A stretch of DNA of 64,000 bases from Cunninghamia lanceolata (taxonomy: Eukaryota; Streptophyta; Pinopsida; Cupressales; Cupressaceae), in NCBI GenBank assembly GCA_027924645.1, contig BSBN01000213.1:37946501-38010500 (forward strand). The letters are read 5' to 3'. The notes below the pieces were generated by a model that saw only the letters and a program-made list of their open reading frames with translations, made no database searches and was not told the origin of the DNA. A program made the position numbers and the translations under genes. Shown in pieces: positions 46,095-59,019 of the stretch. Positions within the stretch are counted from its first letter, which is position 1, and each line of letters begins with the position of its first letter.

Positions 46095-48479
46095 AAGAGG
46101 AAGCTAGGTTAAATTTACTTTTTGTTCAACCCCTGACATGAACACCATATGACATTATCTATGAGTTGTAGTACTCTAAATGCAAGACTATTAGGTAGGA
46201 AACCGTAGGATTATTAAACTATGTTATTGTAATACACCTCTGCATAAAGTTTAATGGCTTCGCTCAAAACCATGTGATGATGTATTCTTCAATCATGCCC
46301 AGAGAATAATGGTGTCCTATGTTAAAAAGTCATTGAAAATTATTATTTCTTAGAGTGGACACAGGTGAGGTGACTTAAATATTTTGAAATAAGACCAAGC
46401 ATAGTTAAAATATGCGCTTGGCCTCCCATCACTTGCCCATTTTATAGTACAATTATTTTTTTAATTTTTCTTTTCCATGAAGTGATCAAAAACTTTTACC
46501 AATCCATGTCATTTCATGTGCTCTCATAAAAGTGAGGCACTCATTGAATAAATTTTTAAAATAGTTATGGAGGACTATGTTGGTCCCATCCTCCCTTATG
46601 CCCAAGTCCATATGGGAGACAAACTTTTATTTAATGCATTTAGATTAGATTTTAGATTTAAGAACTAGCAATTGTACCTAAAGATGTAAATAGTATTTTG
46701 ATAGGTATAATATAAATATTTATTACAAATAAAGTAAGTGGGAAAGGTTTTGGTTTTATCATATAGTGTAATTGAAATTTTAGAAGAGATGATTCTTTAA
46801 GTTATTTGCATAATGTGTTAATAAATAGATGAGAAATATTTTTCAGCTAAGTTAATTGTATATAATAACTATTTGTAAATTTAAAAACCTCAAATATATT
46901 TGTTTTGTTTGTACCAATAGCTATTATGCAATGCTTTTATATTTGATGTATTTGTTTAATTGCTTACATATATGCAATGTTTGTGCAAAATGTTTTCCAA
47001 TTTCATCCCATTATTGAAAGAAATTCTAAATATCTATGTAATAGAAGTATTTTTACATCGATTAATGCTTCATGAGAATTGCTCAATTGCTCTTCTTCCT
47101 TTAAAATTTTCTCACTAATAATGCCTTTGTTTTTGCCCCATAGAACAATGTACAAAACAAAATATATCAATAGCACAACTGTTACATTGTTCAAAGCATT
47201 AATTCAATATCATGTTGTAAAACACACATTAAAATATTCCTATAACATACATGATATTTCCAGTCCATGTAAATGATTAAAATAAAAATGCTTCTGTAGA
47301 AATGCTAGCTATTAATGTATGTTTTTAGATTTTTACATGTAAGCAAACTAGTTTTGTAAGAGTAGAGAAATCATAGGGAGTCTGTCTATTTCATCATGTA
47401 TATTACCATTGTCAACTACTCTATGTAACAATAAGAAATTACATAGAATAGAAGATTCAAATCCATAAAGCTAAAACTAAAAAGTTTCCATTTATTATTC
47501 TATAAAAAATAGTAATTTGATGCATGACCAAGGCTAGAATGGTTGCTGAGAATGAGTTTCTGACTCTCATGATGACTCTCATGATTGCATTCTATGGGAC
47601 CACATCTCGTAATTTCTTATATTTGCATGTAAGGTGTGTGCTCCTACATTGACCAAACAAAGTAGGTAGGATGTTCATCACAGTAATATTAAACAATTAA
47701 ATTATAATCAACCTGAAATTATTATTTTGTTTTCTTACATACCATGGAATACAAATAAGCGAATCAAAGGAGAAGGTGAATTGACAATGTTGAAGAGAAA
47801 ACCCATCCCAATCATATTTTCATAGATCTCTATACCAAGGTCCAAAGCTTCCACATGGGCTGCGTTTAGAATTTTCACATGCCAATTATATTAGCTTGAA
47901 AATACCACCACGTGTCCCAATGTCTATATAAACTAAGAAAGTACTACAAAAGTTAGTAAGAAGGACATTATTCTTTTTAGTTATATTTAACTTATTTAAA
48001 GAAGTCCTTACTCAACATCTAATAATTTAATATATTCTAAAATAAAATAAATATAAATTTAATATAAATATATATTATTTCTAATAACAATTGTCAATTC
48101 TAATACCTAAATATTATAACAACAAAAAACATACGCAACAACCTTACCATCAAAACAAACCTGAATATTGATACTTCAACAACAATAGAACCTAACCTAC
48201 AACCTTGCTATTGTAACATTAATACACTACACTGTGAAATGGAGAAGATGCTATCCTAATAACTTGTAGGTAAAGGAGAGAGAAGGAAAAATGTAGCAGG
48301 GTACATTCGAAAGGCTTCAGTCACAGTTCAGGTAAATGGGGCTCCACAGGGGCTAGGCATCAGTAGCCCATGTTTGTCCTGCCCTCGGTATGTGGCTCAC
48401 ACAATGTTTTTGACAGACTTGATTGGATGTTTTCCTTCCATAATTGGATGTTTTCTCTCCTTTTAAAGTGTCCAGGCAA

Positions 48480-51400
48480 GAAAAAACCAATCATGCAATG
48501 GATCTTTGGTTGGATCTGAAGATGAACTCTCTCCTTTCCCTTTGGCTACTGGTGCTAATGTGATTCCCCTGGGGAATGTAAGGCTTAGGAATCAATGCTT
48601 AGTTTCTCCCCAACCTCCTATTCATTTGGTAGCGTCGCAGAAAAAACCCCATTGGTGGATCTCTCACATTCTACTTTGCCTTTGGAGGTTGTTTTTCTTC
48701 GGAGACAGGCAGTTGTTGGCTTCTGCAAAGATCAGAGGATACTGGTTTTTGAAATTAAATCATGGGTGTCTAAGTAATGGTATGAAGAGGTAGAATATTT
48801 ACTATCCCTAATGGTTATTTTGTGCCTCTTTCCCTCTTATTCTCTTCAGCAAGAGACCCTTTTTAACTCTTCAGGGTTCTACTTTGACAGGGAGATAACT
48901 CTTAAACTTTGGTAAGATCTTTTCTCTTATTCTTCTGCTTTGACTCCAGTTTTTGGATCAGACATTATGGGCTCCCCCTTGAGTTCTGGGGTGAAGAATG
49001 TTTGCTGGAGATTTCTGGTGGCCTTCGACAAAAATATGCACACTATTTATTCCCGTTTCAAAATAGCCAGAGAACTGAACCTCCCCTTTTGAAGCAAGTT
49101 ATCTTGTCTCTCCAATCTGGCTCCTTTGTTCAGGAGGTGAACCATGAGAAGGTTCATTTTCAATGCTACTCTTTCCCTAGGGTGGGATATATTGTTAGCT
49201 CCTCCTCAAATCATGGCTACTACTCTTCTTATCTCAGATTACCTAGTCCTCCTTCGAGTTGGGTGTGGAACCAAAAAGTCACTTATTAGGAGTCTAAAGA
49301 AGTTCCTCCTCCTCAGAACCACGCTTGGTTTTTTCCCTTGGACGGCTACTCTTGCTTTGTGGAGATACTTCCTCTTGGATAATGTAAAGTTCCTCTAGAT
49401 GCTCCGATTACTGGTGCTCAGCAGGTTGGCACCTCTTCTGCTCCAGCAGTTCCTATTATTGGGGAGGATTCTTCCGAGGACCTAGTTACTGGTAGGACTC
49501 ACCTAGAAGCCTGAACTTATTTCCAGGAGAGTCAACCATGAAAGGGAAAGAAGTGGATTCATCGATTTTGGAAGAAGGTAGTAATTCATGAACTTGGATC
49601 TTGATGATGACTTGGTTTAGACAGCTGATAATGAGATCGAGAGGTTGGATTCTCTTAGATGAATTGTTAGAGTCAAACTTATCCTAGATACATCCCTTTC
49701 TAAAAGCAAGAAACAAAGAGAGGAAAAATGAAGACTTGGTTTAGCTAGCTGATAATGAGATCAAGAGGAGGTTGGATTCTCTTAGACATATTGTCAGAGT
49801 CAAACATAAACTAGACACATCCCTTTCTAAAAGCAAGAAACAAAGAGTGAGGAAAAATAAAGTTGAAAGACTTTAGACACAACTATGGAAGAAATAGGTA
49901 TTGGATCTCAATAGAATGTTTTTGTCTTCTTCATAGTGGAGGGGGAGGGGCCCTCTATTGGAGAGATGATGCCCCTTTCATGGAATATTAGGGGCTTACA
50001 TGCTTCTAATAAGAGGACATTGGTAAGGCATCAACTCTCACAATTAAAATTGGATGTGCTCTTTTTTTAGAAAGTAAAATACTGGAATATGAGATTATCT
50101 CTCATGTTGACTTTGTGGAAATTTTGGCTAGGGTTCTTTGTGGATGTAGTTGGTGTTTTGAGAGGGATGTGTTTTTTATGGAATCTTGTATCTGTGAAAT
50201 TGGAACTTATGGCAAAAAACTCTAATTGGATCTAATGTGCCTTTAAAGGAATCTCTAAAAACTTGTCTAGATTTTTTGTTCAACATGTATGGCACTAATA
50301 ACATTATTAGGAAGCATAGGGTTTGGGATGAGGTGTCTCAAAAACTTTATTTTAGACTCTCAATAGGTTTTACTTGGAGGTGATTTCGATTCCTTTGAAA
50401 AATGAGGTGGTTTGAGAAAATTTTCACAATCTAAAATTGATTTTAAATATTTTATTTAGAAGAATTATCTTAGTGATTTAGTTCCAAAGAAAGGGGGTTT
50501 CTCTTACAATAATAGAAGAAAAGGTTTTTATTCTTGAAAGATTGACCTTCTTTTTAGTCTCTCCAAATTAGTGAATCAAGGATTACTTTTTTGATTCCTC
50601 TATCCTTCTTGTGGCTAGATTAGATCATTACCATATATACCTTAAGCTATTTGTGGGCTCTCCCCCTTCAATGAGTCCCTTTAAATTTGATTTAATGTGG
50701 CTTTAGAATCAAAGTTTTCTCTTAGAGATTACCTCTTAGTGATCCTCTTCCCTTCCTTTTCTGGTCTACTTTCATCTTAAACTCAACCATATTTGAAAGT
50801 GTCTTCTAACTTGGAACAAAGAGGTGTTTGGCAACATTTTCAAGGAAAAAGTAATAGTTTGTAAGATCTCGAATTGGTCATTTCAAAAATATAGGTTTCA
50901 GGCTTGACAAATAGCCTTCTAGAGAAAGAAGGTTTACTTTGTCAAGCATAAATTTTGCATGGAGAAGAAATTTTCTGGTGGTAGAAATCTATGGATAGAT
51001 GGGTTAATGAGGGGGATTAGAACGTTAAATATTTCCATGATGTTACTTTAGTTTGACATCAAATCAATAAGATTTCCACTATTAAGTCTTATTTGGGCAC
51101 TCTCTTGATGACACCTTTAAACATGGCAATTAGAGCTATAGTTTTTCAAGCCTTGTTTTTTGCTCAGGATAGTTTGAATTCGAGGGTGTATGGTCCACTA
51201 TTAGGATGTCTTGCCAAGATTATTTCTAATGAGGGAAATCAAGAGTTGCTTGATCTCTTTTCACATGAAGAGATCTATAAAGTTGTTTTTGCTTTTAAAA
51301 GTGATAGGGCACCTAGTGCTGACAATTTCCTAACAATCTTCTTCAAAGTTTGTTAGGACATTATTGGGAAAGAAATTCTGGAGGTAGTGAATGAGTCATT

Positions 51401-51553
51401 AGCCTTTTAGAAAGTGCTTAGAGAAATTTGGAAAAATACCTTTCCTACCTTGATCCCTTAAAAAGTTAACCTGGATTCTTTTATGGATTTTCATTCGATT
51501 GCACTTTGCAATACCCTCAATAAGATTATTTCTAAAGCTATTACTAAGAGATT
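48480..51553 (+). mobile_element. LINE 5' half, duplication copy 2
   Basis: It contains ORF1 (about 48509-49600) and the beginning of ORF2. ORF1 has RHYGLPLEFWGEECLLEI near 48960-49015. ORF2 starts at 49969 with MPLSWNIRGL. The tandem repeat at 49594-49880 has about two units. The copy ends before the reverse transcriptase catalytic motifs. It is riddled with stops. Confidence 0.85.
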
Positions 51554-52909
51554 CAAGACATAATATTGTCTTAGTATTTTCAAAAGATATTGCTTGCTTT
51601 CTTTTCAATCATGGACTTTAAATGCAAAACTTAATTATTTATAACTATTTTAAAGTAGGATAAATGATGTGTTTGGACTTGTTTCATGTTGATGTTAAAT
51701 ATGCTTGAATGATTATGCAATGTGTGTGTGTGTATCATGTCAAATATAGAGCTAGGACCCAAGGATTGGATACTCCAGAGCTCTCTGGAGCTACCCTTGC
51801 CTCTATACAGATAGCTCTAGGATAGCACCAACTAAGCTCCAGAATGTGTGAGGAGAAGGCTACACTGACCTAGATTCATGATGGATGACTTCTAGTACTT
51901 GTCTCTTACTTGTAGAAGAGAAATCATAAAGGACCACCTTCACTTGCATGTTTCATGGGACATAGGGTTACTTTGAGTACTTTTAGCCATCACCATTGTA
52001 AAGTAACTCTCAACTACCCAATTTTGAAATGCCAGCACAACATGCCCTATTTTAAAGGATTCAATTACTTTGATATATTTTATAATTGTTCAAAGTAAGT
52101 TTTATTTTAACTTTAGCTTTCTCTTAAGCTTGGAAATATCTCAAATAGAATTAAATTTTTTTATGCCATAAATTTAGCAATAAAAGACCGCTGCATGAAT
52201 TACATCTAGCAGTCCCAAAATAGTTAGCAATGTAGGACTAAGAATTCCATAGATAACACTCCTTAGTCCTGGACTAGAGTTAGTTCCAAGAAGGAAGTAG
52301 ATAGATTATAGTCATAGAATACAAAAAGTTGTACAACCTAGTTTTGTTATTTTTATGAATGAGAAATACGCCAGTTTAGCTCTCCAGTAGAGTTGATGAA
52401 TTGATCTTGAAGGTGGGGCAAGGCCCACTCTTCTTGAAGGAGAAGGAATTAATTGTGGTATTTTTTTTCTTTAGTATTTCATTTGTGTTTGTATTTTTGT
52501 TCCAAAGTGATTTATGTTATTTTTTTTTTCCATACAAATATCTACAGGCACATGTGATTCATTTACACCAGAAAAGACAAAAAATAATGCTTTATTTATC
52601 CTTTATTTTTATACAAAGTGTGTCTTTCTTTTAAGTAAGTATGTTTATTCTTTCTGCAAGTGTGTCTTCTTTTCTAGCAATCTTAGATTAATCAAGCTTT
52701 TGCTTTCATGCAAGTGTATTTTACATTCAACAAAATAGATTAGAAGTGTTCTTAAATTCAGTAGGAAAATATACCAATATAGGAAATTCATTAAGAAAAA
52801 TTCATCTAAAGGGCGTAGAATCCTATTGCATATAGCCTTGGACAATAACCTGGATTAACTTTTAATGATTAAATGATGGGAAAATTGAGAAACTATAATG
52901 ACATTATCA
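51554..52909 (+). repeat. Putative Athila-like Ty3/gypsy LTR
   Basis: The right end, ACATTATCA, lies five bases before a tRNA-Asp-type primer site. A possible left end is TGATGTG at 51665, giving about 1.25 kb; the bases between 51554 and 51664 are unassigned. No second LTR copy is in the window, so the left end is a guess. Confidence 0.5.
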
Positions 52910-52914
52910 TTTTT

Positions 52915-52932
52915 GGTGCCATTGTGGGGGAT
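52915..52932 (+). other. Decayed tRNA-Asp-type primer-binding site
   Basis: TGGTGCCATTGTGGGGGA matches the Athila/Tat site TGGCGCCGTTGCCGGGGA except for changes expected from cytosine deamination. It fixes the end of the LTR to its left. Confidence 0.75.
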
Positions 52933-53945
52933 CCTTAGATTTGAGATTTTTTGGGTGTCAATAAGATTGTTCTTCTGCTTGGTGTGGAGTTTTCAATTTT
53001 AGCTCTTTTCATGTTTAGAGGAAATTGGTGACAACTTCTTTCTTTGAATATCCAAAAGAAATTGGGATAAAATCTTCATGCTTAGTAGATGAATTTGAGT
53101 ACTAAAGGTTATATAATTTGTTTTTACGAATAGACCTAGGGACTCTTTAGGTCGCTTCATGAAAGACCCCCAATTGAAATTATAGGAGAGAAATAGACAG
53201 AGGTTGATACATCTAAAGAAACAAGGTATTATGCTCTAGAAGTATTGCCTAAAAATAATAGTAGATTGTCAATATACACAAGCATTGGAATAACACCTTG
53301 TTTTATAGGGAAAAGAGGATGAGATGATGAATGCACTAGATCAAACCCTCCTTTCACTACAACATTCAAGGACAGAACCAAGCCATGTCACTACAAGATG
53401 GAAGAGGACTCAGCTACTGATTTTGTGCTCTTGTTTGTAGAAGAAAGATGTGATTCAACCAAGCCTTTTATCAAACCCTAGGCCAATCAATGCACTAAAC
53501 CCTAGAATTTTAATAATCAACTTATAATAGAGAAATAGAAATAGCAAGTTAGGATCTAAAAGTACTAGGGTGATTAGTGAGATGTCTAAACCTGCTCCTC
53601 AGAAGCTGAAATGTTAGAAGACTCCAGGGCTAGCGCTCGAGTCCAGAAAGTCCTGATCTCTGATAGCTCAAAATTGGAAAAATGTCATAAATTATACTCT
53701 AATGCTGAAGTTAGGGTCTGTTTTAGTTGCTGGACACTGGGGCTAGCACCCAAATCTACCACAGTGGAATTTTTGAACTCTATTTTTAGATCTTGAATCT
53801 TTATCCCTCAAGCAACCTCCTTGTACCTTCACTTCTACAATTCCTGCACTTGTAACCTACACACAAGAAGAAAAAGGGTTTGGGGGTTGTGGTGTTTATG
53901 GATTTGCCTTAGTCAAATCCCAGGTTAGCATTCAAGCTTTCCCAA
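52933..53945. other. Internal or flanking DNA of gypsy remnants, unassigned
   Basis: After the primer site a frame reads NRPRDSLGRFMKDPQL near 53120-53165, possibly the start of a gag, and then breaks down. From about 53280 the sequence may already belong to the U5 part of the minus-strand LTR on the right. No boundary can be set. Confidence 0.35.
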
Positions 53946-54540
53946 CACTGTTGTTAGAGGGAGCATGTCCTTGCAGGACAGAGGCTAAAGATAATCCAAA
54001 CGATGATGAAATGATTCAAATACAATGATAATGTCACCTTGGCGTTGAAGCCCTTAGGAGGATGAAGATTCTTCAACTCATAAGGATTTTAGTGATGATT
54101 CCAAATTTGCAACAAACATAATACTAACACAAATCTGCAATAATAACACAATGAATGCCTTGAATGTTCTTTGCTCAATATCATAACTTTGCTATCATCA
54201 ACTTGTTACAAAATGAATTCAAACACTTGTTTATATATGCTATCCCATTAAACTTTCATAAATTAATTGAAAGAGCTGACAAGGAAGGACCCATTTAAAA
54301 GTCTTATATCGACATATATTAAATTTTACCCTGACCAATCAGGGTGGACTTGGGTGTGAGTGCCCAAGTCCCACGGTGCCTTTTTGGTTGGGACCCAAGA
54401 TTTAAATGGGCCCCTAGTTCCCATGAGTTTCGAGGAATTTCTCATTGGGATGAATAATTTGGTTGTAGAGTGTAAACATAGGAACCTAGGAGCTAAACTA
54501 GGAGGTAAAAAGGCATGTGTCCACTTTTTACTCCATAACA
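53946..54540 (-). repeat. Tat-like Ty3/gypsy LTR, minus strand (left boundary uncertain)
   Basis: On the minus strand it starts TGTTATGGAG just after the polypurine tract AAAGTGGGGGCTAAA (54541-54555). A TATATAA box lies at about 54231-54237. CTAACAACA near 53946 is one possible end, but no primer site follows it, so the LTR may extend further left. Confidence 0.55.
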
Positions 54541-55196
54541 TTTAGCCCCCACTTTAATGTTTGTGCGACCCTATGATACAACACATGCATTAAAGTACAG
54601 TCGAAGCATATCAAAACACATCAAACACACCATACACTAGAATGAAGACACACCCTAAGCTTGAAGGACTATTTCTAGCCCCTAGACTTAGGCAAACATA
54701 AGAAAACACTTGATAGTCACATAAGACACAATGAATACGGTAAGGAAACACACAATATATGAAGAAGATAGTGAAAGCACGCAATACATGGAGAAGACAC
54801 GAATGCAGTCATGCAATACACGAAGTATACATGAAGAGAAGACATGATTAAGCAGTTACATATCTATATATAATGCTAACTAAAGTAAATGAAACACACA
54901 TGAATATACATGTAAAACACATACAGCGTGGGGGGGCTCATCACCACACGTCTTTAGACCATGCCACAAACATGAAAGACACCTAAAACACACAGAAGAC
55001 ACATGGAATACATGAGCGTCGTATAGCATGTTGTCGACACATTATACGTCTTAGACACGACAAACACGGGTGATACGAAGGATCTTATCGCTGCACTCCA
55101 CTATCTAAAACATGTCAAACACACCTGATAGTTGACCTTTGCTACCACAACCACCAAAGACATGCTTAAGCTGAATGACTCAAGATCCAACCCTGC

Positions 55197-55394
55197 CTCG
55201 CGATGATGACTTTGTATAAAAGGATGTGCACTACCTCAATAGATACACCATCTCGCCTTGCAATGAGGGCTTTCTATAAAAGGATGCACACTAGCTCAAG
55301 AGATACGCCACCCCACCTCGTGATGAGGGCTTTTTGCTTAAAAGGATGTGCACTACCTCAAGAGATACACCATCCCACCTCGTGATGAGGGCTT
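55197..55394. repeat. Tandem repeat of about 60 bp, 3.3 units
   Basis: Units start near 55197, 55257, 55317 and 55379, with a core of CTCGTGATGAGGGCTTT, TAAAAGGATG and CACTACCTCAAGAGATACACCA. The repeat sits in the 3' region of the gypsy element. Tandem repeats at this place are known for the Tat/Ogre lineage. The open frame through it is a by-product. Confidence 0.85.
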
Positions 55395-56840
55395 ACAAAC
55401 ATGCTTTGTCAGTGTAAAAGTAATCAATCAGATACCATTATATATGCCTCCACCTTAAAGTGGTTGATCCCGTTTGTTGGTATCAAGCATATTAAGGTAA
55501 AGTGAAAACATGCAAGGGAACAAGAGCTTTCACAAAGCCCATGCCCTAAAGTGACACATGCCATGATCACTGAATGTTCCTACAAACACATCGATATCAT
55601 TTGCTAAGATAATCAACAAGATATAAGCTTTGGTTAGAAAATCTTACTCTAAGATAACAACCAAATCAATTCATGAAAGCTATGCATAAATCATATACAT
55701 TAGATCACATCAAAGACTAAGGCTACACTTGCGGGTTCAGAACCAAGTATAGCCGTTGGACTATACTGTAGGTATCTTAGAACTGAGTGTAGCAACAAAG
55801 TGAGATACAAAACAATCCAAAATGCATTAGAGTAGATTGAGGTTATTGTAATTGTTTGTTACAACAAATTTCACAACGCAACACATCACACGGAGTGATT
55901 GTACTAGTCAAGCATCAGATATTTATATATTAACCCCATCTTCATATATGGACTAGGTCCATTTTTTCTTTCTTGTTGAAGGGAGACACAGTCCTTATCA
56001 GTATTTATTTGTTTTTATCATCTGTCGACTAGTAGAGTCACTGAAGAATGGAAATAGTAAAAATGAGAGAGGAGACAAGAGTGACTTGGGTTTACAACAT
56101 GGGAGGATGCCCCCAAGACATCCTCCACAATGTTATATCCCCAAGGCACAACACACAACAAATAAAGAGAGGAGAGGAAAGTTAGAAGAATGGAGAAACA
56201 TATAGAAGAATGGTCACAACAGAGGCAGTCTCCTTGTACCCTTGGCTTTACAAGAGTATCAAGGGTCATCCAAAGACACCTAAACAACATATAACACAAG
56301 ACGGGGGAACACAACACATAAGAGGAGGCAACGTAAGTGAGAAACTGAAAGGGGTGCTACAACAAAGGTGGCTAAAAAGGGTTAGAGATACTTACCTGTT
56401 ACACAATTGGGCTAGTGGTTGTCATCGAGAAAATCATCTTCCTCCCAATCTCGACTGCAAGAGGAGATGGGTACATAAGGTACAATTGCCCAACTTGAAT
56501 AATTGTCCTTTAACTTTTCAACCTTTAGCTCTTCCTTATTTAATTCAACATCCGTTGGTGGAATGTTTTCTTATTGAGGTGTTGCTTGTCGAGCTAAGGC
56601 TTGTCTTTTTCTTCTTTCTCTTGCTTTCTTATTCCTTCATGTTTTATTAATGATGTTTACAAAAGGATTCTCATGATTTTTGATTGTCTTTGACATCTCA
56701 GTGAAGGAGGCTAGTATAGAATTGATTTGTTGTGATGTAATGCTTTGTTCTTTACAAGTATCTCCCAATCCTTGTAAGCATGGTGAGGAGGAACCTTGAC
56801 AAAGACTCCCTTACCTCATGGTTGAGGGGGTTCTTTCAAT

Positions 56841-57240
56841 TCAAAAATTTTCTTCACTTTGTACTTGTTCAATAGGAGGTCCAACCAATTTTGTTATTAA
56901 CTTTGCTTTGTATCTTTGATATCCTAGGAAGAATTGATCTTCTCTTGGTTGAGGAGGCTCAGTAGGTTGTGGCCAAAAGTAGTCTAGGTTGAAGTTTCCA
57001 TGAGCAACCATAGGTTTCCATATACTATGGTGGACAACATACACTCTCCCTTGGTGAGAAAATTTTAGACATTTATGAATTGTAGAGGGGGCTGCTTTCA
57101 TGGACTTGAGCCATGGATGGCCCAGTTTCACACGAAATAGGCCAGAAGTAGGAATGATGTCAAATGATTGTTCTAGGGCTTTCTCAACTACTTTACTCAA
57201 TAATGTAATCTTCCCAATAGCTAGGAGGAAATCTCAAATA
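56841..57240 (-). pseudogene. Retropepsin C-terminal fragment of the Tat-like element
   Basis: The frame reads VKLGHPWLKSMKAAPSTIHK and then CLKFSHQGRVYVVHHS. This matches the conserved end of Tat/Athila proteases, LLGRPWL-x-x-x-x-A-V-P-S-x-x-H-x-x-x-KF, with R to H in the LGRPW motif. A TGA at about 57230 interrupts the upstream reading. The active-site DTG is not seen; it would lie beyond the D1 insertion at 57265. Confidence 0.6.
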
Positions 57241-57264
57241 TGTGTCTTAACCATCATATGTCTG

Positions 57265-58784
57265 TGTTGTTAACAACAAGGAATACTGAGAGGGGGAGGG
57301 TGAATCAATATTCCACAAAACCACTTCTTAACAAATTCATTAATCCAATTTCCAAAATTAATAATGTGAAAGCAGAATGAGCATAGGAATAGCAACCATA
57401 AAGACATAACACATGAACACCAAGATTTTTATGTGGAAAACCCAAATGGGAAAAACCACGGTGAGTGTTAGCTCACAATATATTAATATAGGACAATATC
57501 AGATTACAAAAGGCTCACTGCCCAGCGCTCACTACCCTAGAAAGAAGTGCTCACTACACAAAGGCTTACTACCAAAATAGGCTCACTGCCTAGAGAAAGA
57601 AAAGAGAAGGATGAATGGCTCACTACCAAGTCGAACTGCTCAAATTGCATCTATACATGCATAGTTGCAGCTTTAATGAAGTACACAAACATTGTCTCAA
57701 AACTCTTCATATTTGACTGCCCCTATTTTCTGTTCTGCTCTTACATATGCTTAAGATCTCCCTTTATTTATTGCGGCCACTCTATCTTCACATATTTTGT
57801 ATCCACAACACAATTCAACACCTCAACTCAACAAAACACTAAAATCCATCTTCTATTTATATTCGTAACTAAATCTTTCTCATAAGCAGGTCGGCAAGCA
57901 AATTGTGAAACATGTATACCAAGAGTTATATCATGTCAGCTTGTTCTTATGTTAAATATTCAATGCAGATCCAAACCATTGTGTACATGTCTTCATATGT
58001 GTCATCTCCAATCATACAACCACTTACATTTGTCGTCCAACTCATATTTCTTCTCCACATAAGGATTTATCCACCTGTCGGCTTGTTCCTTAATAACATA
58101 TATGATAGGTTCCTCTGTCACATCACAACTCATGTTGCGGACCAGATGGGACTTAAAGAATCATATTCAACAATCATTATTGATCTCTTGACATGTCTTC
58201 AACTCCGTAGAACAAGATAAATCTATATGCCAAAATGCGGACCTTAGAACTGTTGCCCTGTCACATTGTAACATTGTCATACTGGATGCCGATATTGAAG
58301 AGCTTGGAGAATAAGATCTACTATACTTTTGGAGCTACAAACTTGGATTTTGATAGTCATGACCTATCTCTATCTTACTTCAGAGCTGTAGAACAAAATA
58401 TGCTAATGCAGAGGAATGCGGATCACTTCATTTTGCACTATTCACTGTTCCTGTCATACCTCTGTTCTTCTAGGCTTAGACATTTTCTCCAAGTGACTTC
58501 CGGAGGAATTCAGGACTTGAACACTGAAGTATAACAACACCAAACATCTATGAACATTATACCTGAGTTGCACTTCCAAGTCTTTATCTACGAAAGCACT
58601 CTGATCCGCTTACTGTCCCTTACTCTGTATATTGTTCATACTTAGTCATTTCTACCAACCGGACCTGAATTCCAATATGACCTTCCAGAGTTATGTCTTC
58701 TTGTCATGCTGAAGGGATCTCTGAGTCTTTTTACCATCAATGACAACATACAAGTCTATACCGGAGTAGTGTCTCTTGCCAACA
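57265..58784 (-). repeat. D1 3' LTR
   Basis: It runs from TGTTGTTAACAAC to TTGCCAACA on the plus strand, about 1.52 kb. TATAAATA lies at 57854-57861 (minus). Five or six GGCTCACTRCC-like repeats lie at about 57513-57640. Its partner LTR is outside the window. Confidence 0.75.
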
Positions 58785-59019
58785 ATCTCCCCCTTTGGCA
58801 TTGATGGCAACACTTAGTGAAAAATGCTTGACTACTCCCCCTTATTATATATACACTATTCTCCTACTCCCCCTGAGATGTTTATCCATTTTTCACTGAT
58901 CTTGTTCTCCCCCTTTGACATCAATGGCAAAGGGTGTGATCCGGAGCCCAAAAATGTGTCAAGACTTCAAAAAAAATTTATGTACTCTGCCGCATATTTA
59001 CAAGTATACATTTTCCACT
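58785..59019 (-). promoter_or_regulatory. D1 3' untranslated region with polypurine tracts
   Basis: AAAGGGGGAGAT on the minus strand adjoins the LTR at 58785-58796, and further tracts lie near 58838, 58870 and 58910. The last is followed by the CATTGATGTCAAAGGGGGAG context also seen in Copia-C and D2. Confidence 0.8.

Larger units (their letters stand above)
44432..48480. other. Unidentified AT-rich DNA in duplication copy 2
   Basis: It is the counterpart of 21579-25480, with many indels and substitutions. It holds the coding-like fragment (45470-45730) and a short minus-strand frame (47003-47194), neither recognised. Confidence 0.6.
43219..51553 (+). repeat. Segmental duplication, copy 2
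   Basis: It is the partner of 20399-29648. Homology stops inside the LINE at CTATTACTAAGAGATT (51553), after which the sequence is unrelated to the rest of the LINE in copy 1. It lacks the solo LTR and has an extra poly(A)-ended piece at about 45973-46094. Confidence 0.9.
54541..57264 (-). mobile_element. Internal region of a Tat-like Ty3/gypsy element lacking pol
   Basis: It runs from the polypurine tract at 54541 to the insertion point of D1. A protease-like fragment lies at 56841-57200, and a tandem repeat and low-complexity DNA lie nearer the LTR. Between them only about 2.3 kb is available and no reverse transcriptase or integrase motif is visible. The element is either deleted or a gag-protease-only non-autonomous type. 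Confidence 0.55.

Noticed and set aside
55203..55385. Open frame of 60 codons on the plus strand
   Set aside because: It is entirely made of the 60-bp tandem repeat, whose unit length keeps it open.
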